Shown here: one piece after another, positions 1-11,361 of the stretch
How the letters are laid out: each line of letters starts with the position of its first letter
Position numbering within the stretch: the first letter of the stretch is position 1
Source of the DNA: Dendrolimus kikuchii
Lineage: Eukaryota > Arthropoda > Insecta > Lepidoptera > Lasiocampidae
DNA length: 64,000 bases
Assembly (NCBI GenBank): GCA_019925095.2
Contig: CM034406.1
Coordinates: forward strand, 16,864,388 to 16,928,387
Reading direction: 5' to 3'
Position numbers and translations under genes: made by a program
The notes under the pieces: generated by a model
What the model was told of the DNA's origin: nothing
The model's input: only the letters and a program-made list of their open reading frames with translations
The model's database searches: none

Positions 1-340
1 GATACAGGGCCCGTCTCAGGCAAGCTACGCCATTAGGTACCAATGTTCTGTCGAACTCCAACGGAGGACTGGAATTAATCTAACCACTGACGCCGCGACA
101 GAACTCTAGTTTTTTATGGCGACATAGTCTAGACAGGTAGTTGATAAAGCACACCAAACCAACGCATCTATTATAAAGAAATTAAAAATAACATTTTGAC
201 TATCACCCATCTGCCCCCACAGTTTGAGTATTTTAGACATATAGTCCGGAAACAGGGAGACAATTTGGCAAAACTAATGGTCACTGGATAAATAGAAGGA
301 AAAAGATTTCGAGGCGCTGGTCTGATGCCTTATCCTTATC

Positions 341-646
341 CGTGCAGGAACGGAGAAAGAATACAATTTCCTGCGGCCGGGTGGCCTGTCGTAAGAGGCG
401 ACAAAATACCCACAGTCAGGTGGTAAAGCATTTGCCCGATTGGATGGCTACTGGCTACCACCCTTGGTCTAGAGTATGCCGCCATAACAACCTTGGGTTG
501 TGTTTCGACATTAGTGACCAGGTTCCAGTCTCCCTTAACCAGCAGCGCATTTGTAGCACCTTTGGTGTTGCAAATGTCCATAGGCGATGGTAACCGCTTT
601 CCATCTGCCTGTCTGCTGAACTCCTGCAATAAAAAATACAAAAAAT
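341..646 (+). mobile_element. Family A poly(A) retroposon, near full length
   Basis: The best conserved start of family A: it opens with CGTGCAGGAACGGAGAAAG, carries the shared middle (GATGGTAACCGCTTTCCATC) and ends in CTCCTGCAATAAAAAATAC. About 20 copies on both strands occur in the window. The AATAAA/poly(A) end and frequent 5' truncation point to LINE-driven retroposition. No long ORF and no clear tRNA A/B boxes were seen, so it may be a SINE or the 3' end of a LINE. Short ORFs read through it are by-products. Confidence 0.85.
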
Positions 647-719
647 ATTCCGACCAGATCCGGACCACACTCCACGACTCCGTATACGACGCACTGCATA
701 TTGCCGCTCATGTAGGAGG

Positions 720-838
720 TCTTTAGTCGAGGGGTGGTAGCCATCCACCAGATCATCAGACTGGTAAATGTCCTAACACCTGGCTATGGGTTGGTTTGTC
801 GTCTCTTAAGACAGGTGACAGGAATTAGTATTCATTCT
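720..838 (-). mobile_element. Family A fragment, degenerate
   Basis: The stretch from GGGGTGGTAGCCATCC to the GTCGTCTCTTAAGACAGG region is the reverse complement of the 5' half of family A. It is more diverged than the copy at 341-646, so the two are separate insertions rather than one inverted duplication. Confidence 0.65.
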
Positions 839-1214
839 GTAAGTTTTGCGCAGAAGGTTTTGCCGCTGACAACCCCTCCCGCCTCCCCGTTTAGTTCTTA
901 GTACTACATAGACAAGTCCTGGTTCCAGTCGTTCCAGGGCGACCATCGGACCACTTATACGTTCTTTCACGGTTTACTTATTTTTAAGTCTTTTCTTATA
1001 GCGGGGTTTATTAAATCTAAATTTAATAGACGTGTAATTATAATGAAATACATTGCAAAATGATAATCATACAGGCATCTTCATTATGTATTTATGTATG
1101 GGAACTGAATAGTTCTGAACACAATGGAACGGAAAAGTAACAGTATTTCGTTGTTGGTTTTAGATAGCTGTTATTGTTGTGGAGTAAATTTATATATGTC
1201 CGATTCATTTGCCA

Positions 1215-1320
1215 TACTGTTGAAATTTGACATAAGCTCCATACAACTAATGTCAAAATTCAAACGATGCTAGGTCGAGTGTATGAATAGTGAGATAAGA
1301 ACCGGCAAATAGCCGCCTCT
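1215..1320. mobile_element. Family F MITE-like fragment
   Basis: Contains the shared core TTTGACATAAGCTCCATAC and ends near AAGAACCGGCAAATAG. The better copy at 22315-22472 shows inverted ends of the form GGTTCCTATATCTTA, so this looks like a small palindromic non-autonomous DNA transposon. Other copies are at 55378-55500 and 60785-60925. Confidence 0.55.
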
Positions 1321-1385
1321 ATGGTTTAAATAATTAGAGGATTTTATTTTCGTTCCTCGTATGATTCGATTGATGGACTTGATTT

Positions 1386-1640
1386 CTGAAGTTTTAAGCG
1401 GGAATTGAAGAAAGGTTGTGTGCGGTGCAGTTTTACTTTCTAAAAATGTGTAATATATATTAATTTAAAATGAACAATAGATGCTATCTATATCCTACAA
1501 CTATTTTTATATCTATTTTGTTTTGTAAAAAAATGTGAACTGTGTAGTGAAATATAGCTTTTCGAGTTGTCATAAGAACTTCTTTGAATGACTTCAATTG
1601 AAAACCTACAATTCGGCTGAGCTATACGAAGACTTATACA
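1386..1640 (+). mobile_element. Family C retroposon, diverged copy
   Basis: Matches the + strand order of family C: GCGGGAATTGAAGAAAGG start, GTGCAGTTTTACTTTCTAAA, AATGAACAATAGATG, then CATAAGAACTTCTTTGAATGAC. It is older than the copies near 5.1, 36.5, 49.5 and 51.3 kb, judging by substitutions and insertions. No coding potential. Confidence 0.6.
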
Positions 1641-2429
1641 TCAGAATTGGCTGTATGGACGATGATTCCTTTGCCTGCTATCGTAGCGAATACGACTATT
1701 ACTCTTTCGTTCATTCAACAACAGAGATTCCTGTTTCTATTTTTGAATTTTAAAATTATAGTTTTGTTCTTTTTGTCTACATGGAAATGTTGCATTGCTC
1801 ATTGCTCGGAGACTGAATTGAGGTAGTGTGGGACTAGCATCTCTATTGGATAGGCATCAATACCATTCTGGTGTTCGTTCTATCTTCCAAGCCGGAGTTG
1901 AAGACAGGGCTATCTATGTGCTGTATGTCTCATTTTTATACAAATTGAAAAATGAGTGAACACGTGTAAATTCGACTAAAGACTCAATTCTAGTTGGCAT
2001 TAAACAATTCACAGAAGTGGCGAGTATTTAATTAATCTAAGCAACTCTGTTTCTAGTTTCTAAAGCTTTAAAAAACAATATTAATACTCAGGTAATCATT
2101 TAGATTTTACACTGTGATAATATTCTCGGAACCTTTCTATCCGCCGCGCCGCTATATCTTTTTGTTTTTACAAGAATGAACCACAAAAATCTTTTACCCC
2201 TTTCTATTTTATATAGAATGAAAGAGATATAACACACACTATATAAATGCGCACAGCTGAGCAAATAAACACAAGATGTGGAAGTCATTAAACGGTGTGA
2301 AAGTAAACTATTTTCTTAGAGGGTTGCCAGATTTTGTAGACTAATTTATACTACACACACTGGCACAATTAGCGGAACATAAAAAAGAAAGAATATGGAT
2401 TAATATGGGTTGTATTTCAAATAATAATA
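1641..2429. other. Unassigned AT-rich intergenic DNA
   Basis: No gene, RNA or repeat seen elsewhere in the window was recognised. Short ORFs here are chance products of low-complexity AT-rich sequence. Confidence 0.5.
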
Positions 2430-2444
2430 ATAATTAAGAATTAA

Positions 2445-3067
2445 CCCGCAGGGGGGCTTTGTGGCGAAGCCTTAGGTGAGTAGCGATACCTCGTACCTGA
2501 CTCCGGGTGCCAAGGCAAGGCCCCCGCCTCCGTGCTTGCCTTAGCCAGCCGGCACGGAAGGGAGATCGCTAGAGCTAAGACTCAAGCTCCAAAGGTGGAA
2601 GTGATAAATGGCCTAACGTCGGAAGTAGCTTCGGTGAACTTGCAGCCCACCTCTCGACACCCCTTAGCCACTCACACCCATGTTACCCCTGCCTTCTATG
2701 GTATTTTTTGGGGCCCATGCAGTGAGTGGCGAGTCACTGTCTGCCCATTTTTCCATGTTCCCCGAACATTGCGACGGGCAGACGCCATAGTTCCCATATT
2801 TCCAGACCCCCTAGTACCACTAGCAGTTAACCCCAATAGCCCGGTACTTTTTATCTTCATTTCCCACAATAGTCATACACTGGCCGGGGCTTGTCCTTAG
2901 GTGCATTACTATATGGTGTAGACAGGGATAATCGCCGGTCAGTGTCACGCCACATTTACATTAAATTTGTCAAGGGGCCTCTACATGTTGGCCTTCCCAT
3001 GGCCCCACGCAAGCCCTCCAAATGTCCGGGCCATTTTTACGGCTCGTGGTCTACAAAGACATACATG
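2445..3067 (+). mobile_element. Family B element, intact insertion with 15-bp TSD
   Basis: A 623-bp GC-rich insertion running from CCCGCAGGGGGGCTTTGTGG to GTCTACAAAGACATAC. It is flanked by perfect 15-bp direct repeats, ATAATTAAGAATTAA, at 2430-2444 and 3068-3082, so both ends are fixed. Copies occur at 20124-20746 (TSD AAAAAGACAG), 40878-41275, 41301-41718 and 50125-50742 (minus). The long variable TSDs favour a target-primed retroposon, probably a LINE 3' end or SINE. The 122- and 63-aa ORFs within it are not conserved between copies and are unlikely to be genes. Confidence 0.85.
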
Positions 3068-3082
3068 ATAATTAAGAATTAA

Positions 3083-3585
3083 GTTACAACTAAATTAATT
3101 TGTGGAGTCTAAAGTAACTTTTAATCAAAAAAAGAACAAATATAGCGTTTTTCATATTAACATAGACAAGTTGGAAATTTAAAGAATTTTACCGTTAAAA
3201 ACCTTACATAACTGATAATAAATGAAAGATTAGTAACACGCGTTTCCTCGCCGTGCTCGACCAGGTACATCTTCCATCCAACTACGCAATGCGCATGCTG
3301 CGGCATGCGGGAAACAAGGACAAATCAAGGAAAAAAAAATGCCTGTTTGCGTTTGTTTTTTCAAATGAGGGCTAAATAAGAAATAAATATATAACCAGCC
3401 AGTATTTTGAAGGTTTTATTTCATTTTCATTTTTGGGTTTGCCGGATTTCGAGTTTGTAAAATGAATTTGAAAATGAGAGGGCCTAATTGGGACCAGCAG
3501 ATAAAAAAAAAACTTTTTTTTTGGCATGAATCCTTCGCCTTTTCATGAATTGCAAGAACTATAAGAAAAACTGCATTAGGGATAC
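3083..3585. other. Unassigned intergenic DNA
   Basis: AT-rich, with homopolymer A/T tracts and one GC-rich patch near 3240-3310. No gene or shared repeat recognised. Confidence 0.45.
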
Positions 3586-3589
3586 TTGC

Positions 3590-3665
3590 TTCTAAGGCCA
3601 GGACTCGAATCCATGTAATTGAAACGAGACGCGTGTCTTAGCTAATAAACTACCACGACTACACT
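3590..3665 (-). mobile_element. tRNA-derived SINE head fragment (S1-like)
   Basis: Read on the minus strand it has a degraded tRNA-like Pol III promoter: an A-box-like stretch around TAGTTTATTAGCTAAG and a B-box-like GGATTCGAGTCC. No acceptor-stem pairing supports a working tRNA gene. Confidence 0.5.
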
Positions 3666-3959
3666 ATAGTTTTAAACAATATTTAAATTTTATAAAATTG
3701 TAATTTACCTTCGGATTTTTTACCTTGGCAGCACTGCTATATTTCTTTATGTTTACACCGTACGTCGTGTTTCTTCTGAACATTGTTGACGTACCTACAT
3801 ATTTTTTATAGCACGCGTTTATTGTAGTGCTCGCTTCATGTTAGCCATAAATAATTATTTTTTATGATATAACCAAGTAACGTAATATACCTGCTTCCTA
3901 TAACATTTCATAACCAGGTAAAAATTAAAGTTTATAAAAAAGGTTTTTAAATACAAGCT

Positions 3960-4219
3960 TTTGAGATCCTGGATATCATGTTGCAGCAGAATGCTAGTCA
4001 AGACAAGTAAAACGAGTCCAAACACGACGGGTCTATCTTGTTTAGTACAGGAGTTCATATGTTCCACTTTCCGACTCCACCATCAGATCAGCTCCATGGT
4101 ACCATATTATTGCATTGTCATGCGATATACATATGCGTGCAAAATTTCAGCTCAACCGGAAACCGGGAAGTTGGTCAAATTTAACTTGAAAGATTCCACC
4201 CGAACTTACATACATACAT
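3960..4219 (+). mobile_element. LINE 3' end (RTE-like) with (CATA)n tail
   Basis: Includes the stretch GTGCAAAATTTCAGCTCAAC, which I recognise as a common lepidopteran LINE 3' region, and ends in CATACATACATAG. The tetranucleotide tail is what RTE-type LINEs show. Only one copy is in this window, so clade assignment is provisional. The 86-aa ORF over it is not supported as a gene. Confidence 0.5.
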
Positions 4220-4220
4220 A

Positions 4221-5100
4221 GTAAATAAGTTAAATAAAAGCTTGTCATAAAAGCTTGTAAAAATGAGTTAAACTCTTTTTGCACACAATATCTAGAACAT
4301 TATTCAAGGCATCCCAATGTATCCGTGAGACAGGAGAGGAAATACAATTTAAATATTGTAAATAGCAGTGGAGAATTTACACATTTGCCGCTGGTAGATT
4401 ATTCACATTTTGCCGCCCCTACCGACCACAACATTTCTTTAGGTTACCCTAGTTCACAATCATATTTTTTTTTTTTTTGTTAGTGGTTCTATTATTTTTC
4501 TGTTATGGTTCTAATTACATTAGCTTTTCCGTAATCATGTATTTTAAAATCCGCGCGCCACTTTCGACAGTGGTCAAAAGAAAGAAATCGATTACCTACT
4601 GCCAACAACAGTAGCTGCAATCATCAAAACTACCTACAACATAGATATGAAGTTTATTAACTTAACCACAGATACTGAAGGATATTGGATGGGGTTGAAA
4701 ACTGTAGTGAAAATAAATAAGTTTGTAATATTAGAATTTACTAGATACTGTAACTGATCAAGTTTCAAGAATTTGTTACAAACTAAATTGTTTTTTATAT
4801 ATTTAAATAACTCGTTTTCAACTCGTATAATTTTATTCAAATACTTTTATTATTAAAAAAAATATTTTATTATCATTACTTGAATTTCATTTAACTATTG
4901 CAACTATATTACTGCGTCTTGTTTTTAAACCTGAGTTGTATTGGTTTTTTCAACATCAAATCCTGTTTTTTTTTTATTTGTGGTTGGCAACCCTACTATA
5001 TTTTATAATATAAATCAATTAAAATATTTCATTTGACATGTATTAAGGAATACGCAGAGAAGATGTAGTAACAAAACGTAGAACATAAAAAGGTGGATGT
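4221..5100. other. Unassigned AT-rich intergenic DNA
   Basis: Long A/T runs and no shared repeats apart from a possible DNA-transposon scrap (TTTGCCGCTGG, TTTGCCGCCCC) near 4385-4430. No coding signal. Confidence 0.45.
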
Positions 5101-5112
5101 CCAAGCAGGTTG

Positions 5113-5382
5113 TTTTTTTTATGTTTAAGGCTTGGCAACTAGGCCTTTAAGCCAGGCGCAGTTGTATTGTAGGCTACAACCCACACCATTCAACGGAGTT
5201 CTTGTGAATACTCGAAAGGCCACATTTGACTAAACCGTTCACATTTCTCACAAAAACACATAATTACTACTCAAAAACTATCAATATCCTACAACTATTG
5301 TTCATTTTAGAGTGATTTTACACATTTTTAGAAAATAAAACTGCACAGCACAACGTCCCCTTTCAGTTCCCGCCAAAAACTC
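5113..5382 (-). mobile_element. Family C retroposon, full copy with TSD
   Basis: Minus-strand copy with poly(T) on the left (5113-5120) and the family C start (complement of GGAGTTTTTGGCGGG) on the right. Direct repeats CCAAGCAGGTTG at 5101-5112 and 5383-5394 define the insertion exactly. Poly(A) plus a 12-bp TSD identifies target-primed retroposition. Length is about 270 bp; no ORF. Confidence 0.85.
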
Positions 5383-5623
5383 CCAAGCAGGTTGTTGTAA
5401 TATGCGGTTTGACATCCATATTTGAAAAAAAAAGTATAACACGCATTTTTTTCTTAAAACTTAAAAATGAATGCCGCCGGGTGACCTTGAAGACGAACGA
5501 AAGTGGATTACAGAGGTGTATATGTGAAAGTGACCGGCGAAGGCAGTCGAGCACCTGAGACCTCCATTGACCTAATTGGTCACTGGACTGTTTATATTTC
5601 CAAAATAACATAAAATCTTTTTA

Positions 5624-5902
5624 TCTATACATATACAATTGCTTGACTTCACTGACTGACTGACATGTCAACGCACACCCCGAACTACTGGGGCCTGGAG
5701 CGTGAAAAATTATACGCGGGTTTATTCCATACTGTAGGTGCGAACTAAGAAAGGATTTTGAAAAAAATTGGAAAAATTCACCCCTAAGGGGATGTGTATA
5801 TGTTATACACCTGCTTTTGATTACAAATAATGTACACGTGAAATTTGCTTAAACTATGACTATTTTAAAATCTACGCGGGTGAAGCAGAGAGTGACAGCT
5901 AG
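5624..5902 (+). mobile_element. Helitron-like non-autonomous element
   Basis: Begins TCTATACATATAC after an A and ends CAGCTAG before a T, the A|TC...CTAG|T arrangement of Helitrons. It is 279 bp with no coding sequence. The family assignment rests on the ends and on recurrence of the form in the window. Confidence 0.6.
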
Positions 5903-5921
5903 TATATGTAAAAAAATAAAT

Positions 5922-6105
5922 TGCTGTTCGCTAGTCTGCCTGAAACTCAAAAACAGCTTGACCGAATTTGATGAAATTTTGTGTGTGTGTATTTGCATGC
6001 GTCCAGGGTAGGTTTAGATTCACTATTGAATCCGATAGAAGACGCTGCAATTGGGTTCTAAATTTTTATTTTTTAAGCGCAAGACAACGTTTGCCGATCC
6101 GACTA
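5922..6105 (+). mobile_element. Helitron-like element, He family
   Basis: Carries the family body AATTGCTGTTCGCTAGTCTG and the 3' section GACAACGTTTGCCGATCCGA ending CTA|T. Related to 17915-18007, 22911-23249, 43070-43382 (minus) and 52253-52433. The terminal CTAG has mutated. Confidence 0.6.
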
Positions 6106-6229
6106 TTTTAAGTATAAAATTGTCAAATAAAAAACCAAAGACATTATAACTAAAATACATTATGTAGCAGATCATTGCCAACGGGGAGTAATACTCCGCT
6201 GCCATGTCCACGAATTTCCCACTAAGGTG

Positions 6230-6425
6230 ATGACGAACTTATGGCTTCTTTGTCTTCTTTACATAGTATAAAACGAACTCGCTTACTGCGTCTGCCTGTA
6301 TATCCGCTAACACCTCCTACCACACAACGGATTTTTAAGCGGTTTTCATCAGCAGTTAGATAATTTTTCAAGGAAGGTTGTTTGCCCGTGATTGCCCGCG
6401 CCTTCACTAACGATCTATAAAAATG
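6230..6425. mobile_element. Repeat fragment shared with the 58.2-kb palindrome
   Basis: CTGTATATCCGCTAAC, ACGGATTTTTAAGCGGTTTT and CAGTTAGATAAT recur in order at about 58188-58258. Neither ends nor coding sequence are visible here. Confidence 0.5.
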
Positions 6426-6430
6426 ATGGA

Positions 6431-6700
6431 TATACAAACTTTTTGTATATGTTAAATTTGAATTTAATATTGGAATGCGTGGCTGTCTTAAGTTGTTTCT
6501 GCCACCGATGAAGCTTCACTTGAAAATATATCTCGTAGCAACGTAGACCTCTCGTGTATTTAGTAATCACGTCTTCTTAGCCCCCAACAAAAAACTCAAT
6601 TGTTTTTATGGAAGTAAAAGAATACTCTAGTTGCAGAATACAAAAATATTTTACGTGGTAGAGCCGTGCTGGAAACGTTATGTTGATTTTAGCTTTTTAT
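6431..6700. other. Unassigned intergenic DNA
   Basis: No repeat shared with the rest of the window and no coding signal. Confidence 0.4.
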
Positions 6701-6961
6701 CCCTGCAGCAACGGAGAAAGAATACAATTTCCTGCCGCCCGGCGGCCTGTCGTAAGACGAGACAAAACAACCCACAGCCAGGTGGTAAGGTATATGCCTG
6801 TCTGGATGGCTATCTGGTCTAGAGTATATTGCCATAACAACCTTGAGGTCTGTTCCGGCATTAGTGGCCCGGTTCCAATCTTCTTTTAGAGAGCGGCAAC
6901 ACATTGGTCGCACCTTTGGTGTTACAAATGTCCATAGGCGATGATAACCGCTTTCCATTGT
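6701..6961 (+). mobile_element. Family A retroposon, 3'-truncated
   Basis: Starts near CTGCAGCAACGGAGAAAG and runs to CCGCTTTCCATTGTATGGG, where the usual CTGCCTGTCTGCTGAAC and poly(A) are missing. The overlapping 153-aa minus-strand ORF is a read-through of the repeat. Confidence 0.75.
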
Positions 6962-7348
6962 ATGGGCTGTAGTGGAACACTTACAAGCCAATAGATGCCG
7001 CTGTGCAATAATTGAGGTTGCAAATGTCTCTCGCCCGAAACGTACAAAGAATATATACAAATTGTCAACAATAACAGAGGGGCTTAGGCCTGCGAGGAAC
7101 GACAATAGCCTCGCTGGAAGATCTTCCTTTGAGACGGAGGAGCATTCCAACTCGCTCCCCCACCCTGTACGGGGCCTCTCTACTGTACCCGTGCGATAAA
7201 AAGAAAAAAGAGCCGTCTCGATTGGTGTGATGCCATGTTCTCACAGAATAATGGCACGAAATGGTTAACCTTGATTTTTTGCATGATGAGTGAATTGCGA
7301 TGTCCCACTCTCCCATCCCTCACATTTAATCTCCTTCTATGACACCCT

Positions 7349-8163
7349 CAGAACTGCAAACACTAGTCACAATGATGAAAGATGACTGTCAGGCGAGAGG
7401 CTTACATTTGAATGCGAAGAAAACAAAGGTTATGGTGTTTGAAAGAAGAAACCAGAACGAATGCAAGAATAATGGTCGATGATGTTATGCTGGAGCAAGT
7501 GAATGAGTTTGTATATCTTGGATGTGCTTTTAGCAGGGATGGAAGGTACACCGCTGATATAGAAAGAAGAGTGAATTTGGGGAATAGTTTGAATGGAGCG
7601 TTAGGTAAACTTCTAGGCGCTAAGAACCTCAGCCAGAAGGCCCAGCTCGCCATACACAACGCGGTGCTGGTACCTACGCTCACGTATGGAAGCGAGAGTT
7701 GGGTATGGAAGAGAGAGCATGAAAGTAGAGTAAACGCGGTCGAGATGCGAGCACTGCGCAAAATCTGCGGAGCGACGCTCGCGGACCGCGTTCGTAATAC
7801 CGAAGTAAGAAAGAGAGTTGGTCTGAAAGAGAGTGTCGGGGTGAAGATAAGGAAAGGAATGCTCCGGTGGTTTGGGCATGTGGAAAGAATGCATTATGAA
7901 AGAATGACTAAACAGATATACAATGCAAAAGTGGATGGATGCAGAAATCGTGGAAGGCCACGACACACCTTCCATGATCAAATTGATCGTGTACTAGCGG
8001 AGGGTGATGTCAGGAGCCTTAAGAGCAGACGAGTGTGCATGACAAGAGTTATGAATGTCAAAGAAGGAAGTGAGGTGTGTGAGAATGGGCCTAAATGGCG
8101 CTCGCTTGTTCGTGCCTACGCCGCAAGGGAACTGGCGTGAAGTTATGTATGTATGTATGTATG
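7349..8163 (+). mobile_element. RTE-like LINE, longest copy in the window
   Basis: An 815-bp 5'-truncated LINE insertion bounded by 11-bp direct repeats TATGACACCCT (7338-7348 and 8164-8174). It includes the end of the reverse transcriptase region, a C-terminal domain, and a 3' tail of (TATG)n. Eight shorter copies occur at 29.2, 30.5, 31.1, 31.75, 32.3, 51.6, 57.5 and 63.8 kb. The tetranucleotide tail and C-terminal sequence fit RTE-type elements, though I cannot confirm the clade. Confidence 0.85.
7412..8140 (+). pseudogene. C-terminal ORF of RTE-like LINE polyprotein, frameshifted
   Basis: The 242-codon ORF holds the region after the reverse-transcriptase palm: EFVYLGCAFSRDG, then LTYGSESWVWKREHESRVNA, GMLRWFGHVERM and RGRPRHTFHDQIDRVL, ending REL-A-stop just before the tail. 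The preceding palm/thumb boundary (GLHLNAKKTKVMVF) lies in a different frame at about 7396-7440, so an indel in about 7440-7475 separates them. The catalytic reverse transcriptase motifs and the endonuclease are missing upstream because the insertion is 5'-truncated. It is a dead fragment, but the best protein reference for the other eight copies. The ATG at 7412 is only an internal methionine, not a real start. Confidence 0.8.
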
Positions 8164-8174
8164 TATGACACCCT

Positions 8175-8281
8175 AAAAGCTGACAACACGTTGGCTTCGC
8201 CCTTGGTGTTGCATACGTCTATAGCTGATAGTTTTCATTAGGCCAGCCATCCGCTTGATTTCTAACTTCGTAATAAAAAGT
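8175..8281 (+). mobile_element. Family A-related 3' end (variant subfamily)
   Basis: Retains CCTTGGTGTTGCATACGTC and TAATAAAAAG, a diverged version of the family A 3' half. Its flanking repeat was cut by the RTE-like insertion at 7349-8163, so it predates that event. Confidence 0.55.
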
Positions 8282-9089
8282 TGAAAGAAAGAAAAAACAA
8301 TTATTTGGCAACAACAAATTGTGTTATTTCTAGCGTTGTTGATATATCACCGGTTAGTATATTAATCAAACATATGTAAAGAATAAAAACCTTGTAATTT
8401 CATGGATAAAAAGGCTAATCTACATTATTGCTGTAATAAATATTATATTTTAATACATACATATGTTCTCTATACTGGTTTGATACACTGCAGTGATATA
8501 CAATGCAGGTTTTCGAGGTCATACGTTCACTTGCTCTCAAATGTTGTTATGAATGTGCATTATTGTTTTTATAGTAATTTTATTTTATGGTACATTTATG
8601 GGATGTATGTGTTTATAGTCAGTTTGACTTTGAAAATTTAGTTTATGATTGATTACACTTCGGTTGTATTGCAGAGAGAATTTCGTTCGATAATACTCCA
8701 TTAGCTATCTCGTTCACTCGCGTACAAATATATTGCCGTCGCACTCATAAGTTAAAGTAAAAGCGAGATGGCAACTGATTTGCGTGGGGGCGAAAGAGAC
8801 AGGTGTCGATCACTCTCCGAATTTTTTTATATTTCGCGAATTGATTATAGTACTTCTAAGCAGCTCCGTCAAGCTAGCATGGACAAATTAGTAGAAATCA
8901 ATGAAATAAAGACGAGAATTTGTGGCTAATTTCTTGTGTCGTAAAATAATAACAATTGGTTATTTGTCAATCAAATCAACTGAGATACTTTTTATTATCT
9001 TATAAAACGTCAAAGCCGCTTAGATTTGTATGATCGCAGGAGTTATGACGTCTTCTGCTTAGCCAGTTAATGAATGTTTTAAAAGATAC
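8282..9089. other. Unassigned AT-rich intergenic DNA
   Basis: No recognisable gene or shared repeat. The 79-aa ORF at 8402-8641 has low-complexity, non-conserved composition. Confidence 0.45.
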
Positions 9090-9720
9090 AGTTAACAGAA
9101 ATAAATTTTTACAATACTGTTACGAGCTACACAGGACTCGAATTGAAATGCCGTTGGAATTACTTATAGAGTTTATTTGAACTGGACAAACACGTATAAA
9201 ACAGGTACAAATATACTGGACACAACCAGTAACGCTACTTGTTACAATCTGCACGATCAATAACACGCGCAAAGTCCGTCACTATATCGCTTGTCGAATC
9301 TACGTCTTGCTTGTATCGTAGTCGTCGCTCGGCTGCCGATCTCTCCATTCGGGCATTCCTTTATACTCAGCTTACAATACGTCACGACCGCGTAAACAAT
9401 GATTTCCAAGTACCATACCTGGCCACTGTTGACGCTATTCCCAGAAAACATAATTCTGCACACCTGCAGGATTATGCCTGCGAACGGCCATAAACAAGTA
9501 CAATAACAATAGGCTATTGTCTAATTGCAGTTTTTAAACACAAAGTAAAGAAAAGAATTCCTAAATCCGGGAAAGCGATAAAACTGCCTTTTACGACTTG
9601 CAGGTGTGCGCATTTCTGTGTCGGTTTCTAACAATACAATAGGCGGTCTTATGGCTATTAGCGATTTCTTCCAGATAACCTTTGAATGGTCAAGCAATTT
9701 GATAAGAACAGAGGTATGTT
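9090..9720 (-). mobile_element. Family M LINE 3' end, split by a solo LTR
   Basis: The right part, ACAATAGGCGGTCTTATGGC followed by TTCTTCCAGATAACC, matches the family M copy at 52438-52565. Removing the LTR at 9118-9633 and one TSD copy joins the two sides into a continuous TTTTACAATACAATAGGCGG. Confidence 0.6.
9118..9633 (-). mobile_element. Solo LTR with 4-bp TSD (ATAC)
   Basis: Terminates TGTTAC...TAACA and is flanked by ATAC on both sides (9114-9117, 9634-9637). No primer-binding site, gag or pol sequence is attached. It shares the body of the other LTRs at 9847, 15819, 19507 and 28050, in reverse. Solo status implies LTR-LTR recombination; a 4-bp TSD fits Ty3/gypsy- or BEL/Pao-type elements. 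Confidence 0.85.
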
Positions 9721-9846
9721 GCATTATTCTCACTATCGAATCAGTATCTTATAAATATATACATACATGATATAATATACATACATTAGAAAAAAATTAA
9801 AATTATAGTAATCTATACTTCTATACTAATACTAATAATATTATAT

Positions 9847-10361
9847 TGCTACAATCTAGACGCCGACAAAAATAAAATTCACGCCTGCATATCTTTAAAA
9901 ACACATTTTATTACCTTTCGGCATTTGGACTTCTTTTGTTTACTTATTTATTGACATGCGTTTACTAGTTATTCTAGAGAAAAGTCCATTGTTTTATTGT
10001 ACTTGTTTATGGCCGTTGCGGTCGACTCATTAGCCAGGTGTGTCAAATTTAAAGTACAAACTGATTCTAGAAAATTCAGTCAACGCGGCCGGACGGACAT
10101 ATTGCATCTGTGCAGTATAAATCAATGGCCCAATAGAGGAATAAGGAGTCGAGCGATAACCACAAGCGAAGCAAGGCATGTGTACTATAATCGGGAAACT
10201 TTTAATGACGGACTTTGCGCGTTTTTAGGGAATTACGACCTTGTGCATTACGTATGGACTTGTTGTGTTCGGTTATATTTGTACCTGTGTTATACGTGTT
10301 TGTATAGTTCTAATTAACTCTATAGTAATTCTAACGGCATTTTAATTCGAGTCTCGCGACT
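9847..10361 (+). mobile_element. Solo LTR, 3' end lost
   Basis: Begins TGCTACAATC and contains CGCCGACAAAAATAAAATTC, a TATA-like GCAGTATAAATC near 10115 and TTGTACCTGTGTTATACGTG. The 3' terminus stops at GAGTCTCGCGAC, where Helitron-like sequence begins, so the TAACA end and TSD are missing. The 106-aa ORF across it is not coding. Confidence 0.75.
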
Positions 10362-10534
10362 GAAGTAAAGTTTGTGACGTTGTAGGGGGTAATTTCTGCA
10401 TCTACTAAACCGATTGTAAAAATTCTTTTACTGTTGGAAAGCCACGTTAACAGGGAGTGTATAGGCTATATAATATGACGCTATATACCACGGGAGCGGG
10501 ACAAAGCGAGGGTGAGACCGCGCCGGGTCGCTAG
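10362..10534 (+). mobile_element. Helitron-like element, 5'-truncated
   Basis: Shares GTGACGTTGTAGGGGGTAAT, GAAAGCCACGTTAACAGGGA and CACGGGAGCGGGACA with 62278-62477, and ends CCGGGTCGCTAG before T. It directly abuts the broken 3' end of the LTR at 9847-10361. Confidence 0.6.
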
Positions 10535-11361
10535 TATGATATATGTAAATAAAATATTATATAATACACTTACATGAATAAATATGAAACGAGAAAAAGC
10601 TGGCAATAACTGCTGCTACATCCTTACATTGAGCTATAATAATCCTTCACAAGTCTATTAAAAAAGGCAGTGACTTGGCTGACAGTCAAATTATTGTTTA
10701 AACATTAATTAAAATTAATTATCACGATATTTCAAAATTATGACTACAGTAAGGTATTTTAACGTCCGCTCTTTTATATGAACATATGATTCTACTCAAA
10801 AGATTTTTTTTATCAATATTTTTTTATGTTTACCTCCTTTTATTGGGGTTAAATTAATTCTGTCAAGATGTTATAAATGTTCGATCATAGGATGTTATTT
10901 TAACGCTTATTTTTTGTATGTAAAGATATTAGAATGTATTGTAAAATGTGTCTGCATCTCTATTATGGGTATTCTAATCGATAGCCAAATGTTTTGAAAA
11001 CGTGGTGGAGATTTCAACCTAACAATCTTTTTGTTCGCAACAAATGCGTAAATTTAATTTGCCACGTAAGGTAATTTCGCAATGACTTCATAACTGTAAT
11101 GTATTATCAAGATATTGCTAGGCTAATGCCTTAAACATAAATCTGAAATTAATTAGTGCAATTAACTTGTAAAGTATTGACGTATTTACGATGCCAGGCG
11201 ATCATTGCTTCTTTGATTGAGCTAGTTGCAACTTGGATTTAATATTTTTTACGTATATGAGATCGGAACAAGGGAAACAATGTTTAGCAAAGGGGTTAAC
11301 ATATCGAACTTTGTCTTATGAAGTATAGGAAAAACTATATCGCCTCCCAATATATTTTTAA
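10535..11361. other. Unassigned AT-rich intergenic DNA
   Basis: No gene, RNA or repeat shared with the rest of the window recognised. Confidence 0.45.

Noticed and set aside
6689..7150. 153-aa minus-strand ORF
   Set aside because: Most of it lies over a family A retroposon; no conserved domain and no splice context.
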